Of a DNA stretch of 64,000 nt, positions 49,691-59,371 are shown piece by piece. The stretch's first letter is position 1. Each line of letters begins with the position of its first letter. Source of the DNA: Tenebrio molitor (lineage: Eukaryota; Arthropoda; Insecta; Coleoptera; Tenebrionidae); contig NC_091050.1 of assembly GCF_963966145.1 (NCBI RefSeq), forward strand, positions 13,330,001-13,394,000. Direction: 5' to 3'. A model generated the notes under the pieces. It worked only from the letters and a program-made list of their open reading frames with translations. It had not been told where the DNA came from and ran no database searches. The translations under genes were made by a program, and so were the position numbers.

Positions 49691-51540
49691 TTGAAGATTT
49701 CTCCCCCGAAACGATTTCTCTCGTCGCATCCGGTTAAAATTAATTAAAACGTGTGTTGTTCAGCCGCGATACAAAATTTTTGGTCGTAATTATCTTGTCA
49801 TCTAGATAAATGGGTCTTTGTGGGCGGATGATGGACGGAAGTGGAGACAGTGACCGCGATACGGGGTAACAATCGCGGCAGCTAATTCAGATCGGGGTGA
49901 CTTTTTCGGTGGGATTTGCGTGAGAGCTGCCAGGGTGTTTCGTCGAATCGATATGTTGTATAGTTCGGTTTAATTTGCCAGGCCAATAATTTCTTGTTGT
50001 ATCTGTTACAATATACGTTACCAACTCCCCGCCATTATTAATCTCGAAGTTTAGGTATTGAATTAATGCTAGAAGTTAGCTCATTAACCGCAAAAACTTG
50101 TCGAGGTAAAAATCGCGGCCCATGCAAAATACTGGAATTTAATCCAACTTCGTCGTCGCCCTTTTTGAAACTTTACTCGTTTGAATTCTTTTGAAATGAC
50201 GCCGGAATCGGACGGGCGAATTGATATTGAGAGCATTCCGAGCCGCCGGACTCGTCAATTCGCTTGTAACCGTCGTCTTTAATTTGCAACCGGATTAGTC
50301 CGGACGGCGATTATGTGCGGATCAAATATAAAAATGCAAATTCGTCCCATAAAAGCGACTAATTCTCTTATAAATTAACCTCCGCTAAGCAAGCCGAACC
50401 GGGCAGCCGGATTTACGGAACTGTGCATTATCCTCTTCTAATCCCCGTCTTAGTGCCGTTTTTAAAACGGGAACGCTGATTTGAGACGGTTTTTTAAGTG
50501 ATGAATGGACGACATTAATGAAACTCTGCGGACATAATTGAGTGTGAAATTTAACGAATGGGACAGTCGGACGGACGACAGCGACGAAAAATCACCCCCC
50601 GCAGGGGCAGTTTGTTACGAATTAAAAAAAAATCACCCCCGTGCCGTCGCTTTGTCAGAATTTAAAACAGCGTATGCAACCAATTATACACATTCGTAAC
50701 CCTCCAATACGCGATAAATATTTCATGGGGGACGACGCCCGACGTGCTAATCTTTTTATTTGGAGCATGCAAATGCGACTCGGTGTTCGTCTCGCCCCAT
50801 GCGTGTGTAAATTAATAAAATCTTGTTTTTTTAAAACGACCCCGCGATAAATAATTCGCCCCTAAAGCCGGACCTCGCAATTATTCTTGCAGAATTAATT
50901 CAGCGGCCGGTCCGCGTTTTTATTCCCCCATTATCTCGTTGCGGCGCATTATTGTAATAAACCGCCGCGACGAAAAAAAACCAAAGTACACGCATCACCC
51001 CGTAATTGAATCCGTAGGGGTGTCGAGCGTCACCCCCGCCCCCATTTGTCTCCGCTCATATGCGCCACTCCAGATAAGCCAAATGCGGCACCTCTCAGGC
51101 ACGGCCGAACTTAATTCGACCCCACCGCCGCCCCCGATCGCTTTCCGGGCTCGTGTTTATGTTATAGTTGTCGGCGGCGATTAGAAGCGTCGAAATTCGC
51201 GTTCAACCGGGCGAGACGACGAGCCGTCAAATAACGAGCAAAGTTTTTATTTGCCAGTAAGCAACATGGCCGCCGTTCGACTGGCGTTTGCTTATTTAAA
51301 GGGGTGGTGGGATTAGTCCCGCCGCCCCGGATCAGGTGTCTGATGGAGACGAGTGTTGTCTCAGGAATTTTGCGTGTGTGGGGAACAAACAAAAACAAAG
51401 AAAGAAAAATCCAGGTGGAGAAATCGACTCGTGTGGAATTAAAAAGAAAAGTCGAGGCAACAAACCCGGGGGTGGGACGCGACTCGGGTTTCATATAAAT
51501 TCTAGGATGTGACTGTTTCGTCTCGTCGCCAACTTTCAAA
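49691..51540. other. GC-rich intronic block
   Basis: CG-rich with octamers at 50334 and 50767 and repeated ATCACCCCC words near 50590-50640. I see no gene. Confidence 0.5.
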
Positions 51541-53050
51541 GGATCCAGGATTAAATGTGAAACAAATGAACTTTAACTTTCTTGTCTGGAGTTAAATGAA
51601 TAATAACATTAATGGGGTTGCCTGGAGAAATATTGTGAAATATATGGACGCGAATAAAGAGGGATGAAGTGGCAATTGGCGGTTTTTGTAGACTGGTGAA
51701 AGATCGGCTGAAATTCGCCCCGGTTTGTGAGTCTGGATACTTTATCAAAAATTTTATTTTCCTTTGTTGTGTGAAGTAGTTTGGCGCAACTTTGTTGTTC
51801 TCCTCTGTTTAGATTAAAATTTAAGGCTTGTTTTATGAAACTCTAATTTTTAATAAACCCCAACATTGTTTTAAAATTTTGTAATTAAGGGGACTAGTCT
51901 TTCAGATGTTCTCCAGTGTGCTTAGTGGAGATACAATTACTTGGTGGCGCAAGCTTGACACTTTTAACGCAACAAAGCCCATCAAAGTTTCAACCGAGCA
52001 ATTTTATCCATCACTTTCTTCCTTCAAGTTGTGTAAATTATAAAAATCCATAAAGTATCCATCATTTTTACGACACTTGGGGTTGTTTAGAGTATTTAGA
52101 CATGCGTGCCTTTGTAATCTCGTTACAATAGCAAAACGTTTAGTGAGAAAAGATTCTCTCTGCAGTAACGTTTTACATATTTTTGTTCATTTCGTTGGAT
52201 ACTTCATCACGAAATCTACAAATGGCAATTTCCTATTACCGTTTATTACAAAAGAAAGATATCAAAATTCAATTTTAAAGTTACGTTGTTTTGACATAAT
52301 GGGAGGCCATGGAAAATTTGCATTTAATTTGGTAGTAAAGCTGTCTGTTCAATTAAGTTATGTTTTTCTAAATTTGAGGTTATAAATAGCGTTAATGTCT
52401 AGTGCATTGTTTGTACTAGTTTGCAATAGAAGAATACTCAGACAAAGAAGGAAATTCAGCAACATGTTATGTCAAACAGTATGTCCAACGTTAAAAAAAC
52501 AAATAATGGCTTCCCACTATGCCAAAAGAACGTGAACAGTGTTTAGAAGAAAGCAGCTTTTTCTTTTTTTTAAATTGATTTTAAAGATACGAGAAAACTG
52601 TATTAATAATAAAGTAAAAAATTAAATTAACTTTTTCTGTAGGTTTGTCCAATCAATGCTTATTTTTTGTTCATACCGTTTCTCGGTTTTTTTATTTAGG
52701 AAATATGCTGAGAATTCCTGTTCCAGCATTTAATTTAGCATTGTAGCGTTCATCAAGCTTTTTGATCTTTTAATTTTTGTCGAATTAATTTTTTTAAATT
52801 TATCCCATTTTGAGAAATAATCACCTCTACTAAACCATGTGAAGAATTTGATTAAACTGTGTTGTTGGCGCTTTCAGTATCTGGATTTTCAATCAAAATG
52901 TATCACAGAGAATTTTCCGCTTATTTCTCGCGTGTTGGGGATATCACTGTCGATTAATTTTGATTTAGAGTAACAAAAGCGATACGCATTAACTGTGATC
53001 CAAATTTCACGTTTTTCGAACAAAAACATTAAATCACACGCCATTTTAAT
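51541..53050. other. AT-rich island
   Basis: Holds copy B of the 200-bp repeat, a reverse octamer (52316-52323) and a weak relative of the 20-bp motif near 52057-52070 (TATCCATCATTTTTACG), followed by a box near 52135 (GTGAGAAAAGATTCTCT) like those at 35203 and 39135. It therefore carries the same repeat family as the 35-39-kb islands. Confidence 0.5.
51655..51860 (+). repeat. Diverged ~200-bp repeat, copy B
   Basis: AGAGGGATGAAGTGGCAATT, TTTATTTTCCTTTGTTGTGT, GAAGTAGTTTGGCGCAACTT and TTAAGGCTTGTTTTATGAAA follow the order seen in copy A. TTTTATTTTCCCTTATTGTG near 45538 is a third, partial copy. Confidence 0.65.
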
Positions 53051-56000
53051 CCTCCAAGACAAATTTATTTACATGTAAAATATAAATTCCGGATTTTGTT
53101 ACCGTCGCCCGGATCCGAGGCTTTTCGGCGGAAAAAATAAACACAAAATCCCGAGCAAGTTCAGAATTTTTAGTACCGAGCACGCCACCCGGTCTTTCGT
53201 TAATTACCCCGAAAATCGTAATCGGCTCCGGGCGCCGACCACCTGCCCTGTTGTTTCGCCGTGTAAATATCCCGGAAGAATGTCGCGCCGTAAAATGCGG
53301 CCTGAATTAGCAACACTTTAACAAAGTCAATTCGAAAGGGCAGAACGGCGGCCATTAGGGCGAACGATCCGTGTCGAATGGGCTCCCAGATGTCGACTCC
53401 CCGCCGCGATTATTTTTATTTATGCCTTGAGTGGGCGAATTTTAATTCCGATCGGCTAATGGGCCGGGGTGATTCATTTAATAGTTATTGTTCCGGGTCC
53501 GTCCGGACGGCTCCGGTTTCCTTTTCGCGCTAACGAGCGCCTCCTGATTGTCGTCGTGGTGCGGTTTTATCGGTCGAGAGCGGCGAAAATCGCATCACCG
53601 GATTACTCCGGCCGGCGGATATACGTTCAATAGGCCCATCAGTCGGCTATCGGATCGGACAGGCCGCCGTCCGTTCGGCCGCCTCCTATTACTCTTAATT
53701 TCGTTCCGGGGGTTAATTCGATCGGCCCCGGACTAATAATCCGGGCGATGTTGTTAGTTCCGGCCCGACTCGTTCGCACCTATTCCGCTTTAATAAAATA
53801 AAAATAATAGCGAACTGGCGGCGGCGGCGTAAAATATTTACGGCCGCCATAACCGGCCCGGATGGGAATTTGAAACGTATCGGGGGTGTTACATATTCAG
53901 AACACCCTCGTAAACATCGCGACGCGGGAAATTGTTTATTCGCAGGGGGCCGGCTCGGCGACACTCTTTCATTTTTTCCCCCGACCCTCATGAATATTTA
54001 TCCGGCGAGAATTAATTTTTCTATTGAAAAAAAGAAAGTGTGCGCTCGATTCGTTTCTTCTGAAACGTTTCGTCCGATTTATTTCGCTTCTTATCTGGGA
54101 ATGTTTTGAACTGAATTAGACCCGAAACTGTTTTTCCGGCCTATTGAGCCCAGGTCAGGCGTCCTTTGATGATTGTTTTCTTCTGTGGTGTGTCGTTGGG
54201 TGCCTCTTAGCAGCACCAGATTGACGGACTTTGTTTTCTTTGACAATTAAACCGGTGACATTTCAGTCACGAAAAGAAAAAACGTCAACTCCGATAAGAG
54301 GAGTTTATAAATACCACGACATTCCGGGACCGAAGAGTGCTCCAGGAATCGATACCACAACAAATCCTTTATCCCAGCAATAAAGGAATATCTGCATTCC
54401 TCCTGGAGGACGAGGCGTTGAAATTAACCGGGAACTTCTTGACACCTGTTTCTCATCGAGCAATTACGAAGTATTCCGTCAACAATATGTTACCATAAAT
54501 TTCGAAATAACCGGTTCGGTTCTGCTGCCGCAATGTTATTGTTAAGTAAATATGCAAATGTGCATCCCTGCAACTCAATTTTATTACGGCATTTTCCTAA
54601 TTAAAGGAGGCTAATTGAAACAATAAATTACCGCAAAATAAATTTGTCTTGGTTTGTTTATTCTTTTTTAATTAATTGAAACAGGAATTGCTGTGGAACA
54701 TTTACAATTTTCCGGTCGATTTCCCTCGCCGAAGAACTGAACAAAATTGTTGCCACCACTTCCGAATGAAAATACTTCGAGTGTCGGAATTTGAAGGGGT
54801 GAGATTTACTTTGAACGAATTAAACAATTAACTTCTTTGAGAATTAGCGAAATCCAATCGAAATTAATCCGAACCGCTTGCCGTAATTATGAAGCCTCGT
54901 CTCCACCCCCCGTTATAAATATTTTAATGGCGACCCCTTGTCCGATCAGTCGTGAACAGGCATCGACGCTAATCGGGGCGCACCTCAATTAATTACGATT
55001 GATCCCCGATTAGGGTGGCACGTGTCGAAATTAAGGGGGTGGACGTTTCTCGGCGACAATGATGGATTCGAAAAGTTTAATTTTTTAATTTCACGTGGTA
55101 CGGTTTCGCAGGGGCTGATCGGTATCGAGATAGGCGCCTTCGCGCGATCGGGGTCAAGGGTTGGATCGAGAAGGGGCGGCGGTTTTTGTTGCAGCCGAAG
55201 TGATCCCGCGGGACTTATGCAGTCCGGAATGTTGCAGTCTTGGAGGAGGTTTTTGACGTTTCAATTTGTGCGAGATTGGCGCTCGCAGATATCGGAGGCG
55301 GCGATGCGGCTACTTTTTAAAGAGAATTGTTTTGAAGGGTGTCGCTTTTCGAGAGTCGACTAATTGAAAATTTGGCCGGAATTCTCCGGAGCGGTTTATA
55401 CGTTTTTCCGGGTGCAGGCAGCAAACTAGGAGAAAAATCCGGTGTGCTTTTTGGGGAAATGTTTACGCGAAGTGGGAATCGATAGGAGGTTGCGGTACCC
55501 CTTTTACTCGAAAATTAAAACATTAACGGTGGCGGACCTAATTTAATAAAGTGGCGACGATGTTTCTTATTTTTGATCCGCCAAGGGAGCGTGTTCGACA
55601 TGATTAATGACCCTCGAGATTAGCTCGGTCGCGGAAGGGGTGGGACATCTGAAGGCCGCAAAAATGTGAAAAAGCGCCGCCCCCATTCATTCCGATCATG
55701 AACCTAGTTCGTAACGAAATTAATAGAAGCTTTTAATTCGAACGCGGTCTGCTCCATTATGCCATTGTCTTCGTGTCGACAATTGTGGAAATTCAATCAA
55801 ACCGAATTTATATTTGGTTAACCGCCCTTCAATGCTTAATAGCTCGGTCGAATTCATTCGAGGCGCTTTCGCTGGATTTATGAAAATCGTCTCTTATCCG
55901 TCGGCGGCCGTTATTTTCTCATATAAATTACGTCGCCCGCTTCGACTTCTTCCGTTTCGCGAGAGGTGTGATGTAGTGGCGGCGGCGAACAAAAATCGAC

Positions 56001-56260
56001 TCCGTCTCGTTCGGCACTTATTGAAATATTTGATATGTCGCGAAGTGAAGTGTGTACAAACAGGCGGTGTTCGGTGGAAAAGGGCGATACGACACGCAGG
56101 GGTGTCGGTGTCGATGGATTTTTCGCTGTGCTATTTATGATCGACGGACACGCACCATCGGAGACGCCTTTTAGATAAACAGATAAATACCGAAAAAATT
56201 ATTTCACGACTTCTGATACATATTTTTTCGGGCCGAACCGAATAAATCTGCTTTTTATCG
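53051..56260. other. GC-rich intronic block
   Basis: CG-rich intron with an octamer at 54552 and, at its 3' end, copy 1 of the block repeated before the CadN exon. No gene seen. Confidence 0.5.
56011..56172 (+). repeat. Duplicated block, copy 1 (distal)
   Basis: Blocks in order: GGCACTTATTGAAATATT, CGCGAAGTGAAGTGTG, AACAGGCGGTGTTCG, GCGATACGACAC, GGTGTCGGTGTC and CGGACACGC. All recur in the same order at 58912-59113. No cadherin-like exon follows this copy in the way the real exon follows copy 2. Confidence 0.7.
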
Positions 56261-58860
56261 CGTGTTTATGAAACGCAAAGATCTGGAATTGTTAGATGGT
56301 TTTTCTGTTATTTCGGTTTTTCTTCCTACGTATTTACGCTGTTTCCCCTTTCCGAAAGCAGATATTTCTGAGCGCACCAACAGATGATTGCATCTATTGA
56401 AAGTTGGAAAGGCAACGGCTGTTGTGTTATCAAAGAAATTGCAGGATGTGATAGGTGCAAAATAAACCTCTAAATTAGAAACTGTTTGAAAACCGAAGGA
56501 AACTGCTTCGACCCAAATTGGATGCATCTAGCGCAAAAAATGTTGGAAAAGTATTAGAAGGAATTTGATGCAACATCCTGCAACCAAGATTTAACTTAAT
56601 CCAACCAGGAATTCTGAAATTTTACTGATTTTTTAATTTTCTATTACTTTCGCAAAGAAAGAGCATATTTTAATTAAACTAGAGCCGTTCTAAACCCTAG
56701 AACCCGTTCTGGTTAAATTTAATTAAGATAATTCTTCGCTTGGCTCAAATTAAAATATCTTCAAATTAACTACACTCAAGGCTCGTGGCTCTAATATTAC
56801 ATTTCCAACTGACTAATCAATGGATAACAGTAATTTTATTTCAACCAACAATTGCAACATCTGTAAATGAGATTGTGATTTTATGGCCTTAAAATATCGA
56901 GAAGAGATGGAGTTCAATTAGCTTTTAAAAACACTTCCATCTTTCAAGTGATTAATTGAAAGACTTTACTCAACACTCTTCGTTCCCCTAAGGATCTTTT
57001 TCTCGATATTACTCTTTGTCCTGTTTGTACCATTAAGTTCTGTGAATTAATCAATAGTTATCGGTTCGCTTCTTTCATGAATTATTTATAATTAATTTAG
57101 CAGACATATTCGAGATTTCGTTTTTCTTCTTGCGTCATTGTCTTCGATATTAAATACGAATCCTTGAAAAGTGCAAATCTCACGACCCGAAAAACTGTCT
57201 TTTTAAATTCAAACCTTTGAAGTTTTTAATTAAAATTCAGATTTCTATATTACGGTCTCAGTTTGCGGTTAATATGAAGTACGATATTGTCAGAATTGCA
57301 GAAAATTGTGTTGGAAGTAGAAATCCTCTTAAACTATTTAATCAAGATGAACGATATCGCAATATCCAGCATGTTGGCATTGTCTTAAATTAGTGTTTAT
57401 TCATTTCGATCCATTTTAGTACTGATGTGAAAACTGTCACATCACACGAGATAAATTTCTTTAGCCTAGCTCTAACGTCTAGTCCAGATCTTATTCTCAG
57501 TTATTTTTTTGATCAACTGCTACCATTATGCTTTTCTGGAACGGTTCTCGTTAGTCTTAATGAATGTCTCGAAGCTGGATATTTTCACAGAAAATAAAAG
57601 TTATTTGCAGTCTGGTCGATGGTAAAGTCTAAGGATTTTTCGAACGTCTCGAATAAAGAATCAATTTCTCTTTCACTGATTTTTATTTTGTCTGGAGCTA
57701 AACCGATACTGTTTCACTTCGTAATTTCTGTTTCATAAGTTTAGCACGGATTTTCTCTTAATCACAAATAATTTGTTATCCGTTTGAACTCGAGTAATGA
57801 TTTTGAGCAAATAATAAAATTCAACGCCAAGGAAAGCCAAAAATCATCACGTCGTTTCCGTTAAAGATTTTTACAGCATCATTTTTTAAATTAATTTTCA
57901 ATATTTTCCTCGATCCGCTATTATAAGTTCATTTGCATTTTTTTTAATCAAAGCCGATACAATCACTTTCCGACCCTGACGAACCTTAAATGCAGCCAGT
58001 AATACGTTTTTCATTCATTGATTCAATAACATGAATTAAGTATTTAAAACTTTTGTATGGTTTGACATCCCTCACAAAAGTCTCAATTAGAAAAATTTTT
58101 AAATGGCAGTAATTGACTTTTTTTTTTTAAATTAAGAAACTGACACGCCATATATCAATATCATATCGATCATTGGAACACATTTTAATTAACAAAAAAT
58201 ATCTCAGAATTATACAAATAAGAATTGTCAATAATGCCAGAGGTGTCCAGATTTCATAGTAAATAAAAGTATCAAGTTATAACTGAATAATGTATTACTG
58301 GCTGCATTTAAAATTCGTTAGGGTGCGTTCTTCAGTTTCTTTTTACTGAGACATATTTTTCATTGCTATTACAATGTAATTTCTTTTCTATGGACGCTTT
58401 AATTTTGTCGTCTCCAAATTGAACAGTAGCATTTTTACAAGAATGAAATATTAAATTGTTACTTTTATCCACGGAGCCATTAATATCCGTCCACCCACTA
58501 GTGTAAAATTTACAAAGTCGTGTGGTTTTAGAAGAAAATCTCAAAAGCTCTCATTTTCAAGCACAAAATCAAAAGTTTAGAACACTTTCTAGAATAGATG
58601 GCAACGATCCTTTATTGTATAAATCTGATCTGAATGTGCAGAGTTGGGAGTAAATTAGTGTATTTTTATTTTTGTTGAAAAATTAATGTGGAGATTCCAT
58701 TACCAGTTTCTAGTTAATTGAACATTATGTCGGCCTTTTATCTTTATTTGTTGATTACTTTCTATTATTATCATGCCAGGACACCCCCAGGCATGTTCTC
58801 GTTTGTTCACTTTGCGTTTTTCGGTGTTCCATGAATATTAAACTGCGCTTTTCACAAATT
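56261..58860. other. AT-rich island before the exon
   Basis: AT-rich, containing a 350-bp MITE and a reverse octamer (57931-57938). Reverse-strand open frames at 56255-56527 and 58332-58544 have no recognisable domains. It separates the two copies of the duplicated block. Confidence 0.5.
57974..58323. mobile_element. 350-bp MITE with long imperfect terminal inverted repeats
   Basis: The left end CCCTGACGAACCTTAAATGC followed by AGCCAGTAATAC matches the inverse of the right end (GTATTACTGGCTGCATTTAA then AATTCGTTAGGG). Pairing weakens inward but resumes at GGCAGTAATTGAC and GTCAATAATGCC, so the arms are long. It is non-coding and no clear target duplication is visible. Confidence 0.75.
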
Positions 58861-58911
58861 CTATTTTTCGAGCCGACTGCTCCGCTGCTGTTTTAACGTT
58901 TTATATCTTCG

Positions 58912-59113
58912 GTGGCACTTGGTCCTTATTGAAAAATTTTCCTCGATGCGAAGTGAACTGTGGATGAACAGGCGGTGTTCGTCCGCGATACGACACAATC
59001 GACAGCGAACGAACCCCGGCGGGTGTCGTTGTCACTTTGCCAATACTCCCGGCGCGGACCTAATTGTGCATTATTCACAACCGTCGGACACGCTCGCGTC
59101 GATACCGCCCCTT
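58912..59113 (+). repeat. Duplicated block, copy 2 (just upstream of the exon)
   Basis: Contains GGCACTT, CTTATTGAAAAATTTT, GCGAAGTGAACTGTG, AACAGGCGGTGTTCG, GCGATACGACAC, GGGTGTCGTTGTC and CGGACACGC in the order of copy 1, with extra sequence in the middle. It ends about 110 bp before the splice acceptor. Confidence 0.7.
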
Positions 59114-59166
59114 TAAAAATTCATATTCAATCGGCACAAATCGCCCCTAATTCCAGTTGTCGATTA

Positions 59167-59201
59167 ACACGCGAGCTTTCGACTGACACGAGCTTTCAAC
59201 T
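59167..59201 (+). repeat. Tandem pair of ~17-19-bp units at the 3' splice site
   Basis: ACACGCGAGCTTTCGACTG is followed directly by ACACGAGCTTTCAACTA; the second unit contributes part of the branch-point word. Such a duplication next to an acceptor could affect exon recognition. Confidence 0.6.
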
Positions 59202-59221
59202 AATTCGTGCTTCTTTTCCAG
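59200..59221 (+). promoter_or_regulatory. 3' splice site and branch point of the CadN exon
   Basis: A CTAAT branch-point candidate (A at 59203) lies 18 nt before the AG at 59220-59221, with a pyrimidine-rich run, TTCTTTTCC, between them. This fixes the exon start at 59222. The open frame continues upstream without a stop, but cadherin similarity begins only after this AG. Confidence 0.85.
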
Positions 59222-59365
59222 TGACCAAGTTCATCCGGATCGGAATCGCCGACAAAAATGATAATCCTCCCTACTTCGACAAGGCCCTCTACGAAGCGGA
59301 AGTGGACGAGAACGAGGACATCCAGCATACCGTTCTCACCGTCACCGCCAAAGATCACGATGAAT
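59222..59365 (+). CDS. CadN: Internal exon of neural (N-) cadherin, partial EC repeats
   Basis: This exon encodes 47 complete codons plus split codons at both ends. CadN is a calcium-dependent homophilic adhesion receptor at the plasma membrane of neurons and mesoderm, used in axon targeting and synaptic partner matching. Numbering from the first whole codon (Thr1), residues 10-16 read DKNDNPP, the calcium-binding linker (DxNDN type) that ends one extracellular cadherin repeat. The next repeat starts at Tyr17 and carries the N-terminal acidic motif around Glu29 (VDENED) and the DxD motif at Asp44/Asp46 (AKDHDE). This order is that of a true cadherin, and the wording matches arthropod CadN as I remember it. 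The reading frame is open, flanked by a good acceptor and a perfect GTAAGT donor. Both introns are phase 1 and the length is a multiple of 3, so the exon could be skipped or exchanged without a frameshift. Neighbouring exons lie outside the window. A CadN paralogue is the main alternative. Confidence 0.93.
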
Positions 59366-59371
59366 GTAAGT
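59366..59371 (+). promoter_or_regulatory. 5' splice site of the CadN exon
   Basis: The donor is GTAAGT directly after the codon pair GAT-GAA plus one base. It is a perfect match to the metazoan consensus, and cadherin similarity stops exactly here. Confidence 0.88.

Larger units (their letters stand above)
1..59221 (+). other. Giant CadN intron (5' part cut by the window edge)
   Basis: No other cadherin-like exon was found on the + strand before 59222. Phase and splice signals of the exon imply that this whole stretch is intron, or several introns separated by exons too short to recognise by eye. No convincing nested gene was found on either strand. Very long introns are known for CadN in insects. 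The intron is probably a mixture of regulatory DNA and repeat islands. Confidence 0.75.

Noticed and set aside
58332..58544. 70-codon open frame, - strand, with two Cys
   Set aside because: Its nearest upstream ATG is in another frame and ends at a stop after eight codons; no family is recognised. Lengths like this are expected a few times by chance in this much AT-rich DNA.
58960..59221. Upstream in-frame extension of the cadherin exon
   Set aside because: The frame is open, but its peptide is not cadherin-like and a good branch point, pyrimidine tract and AG sit at 59200-59221; the exon starts after them. The open reading past 59365 is likewise intron.
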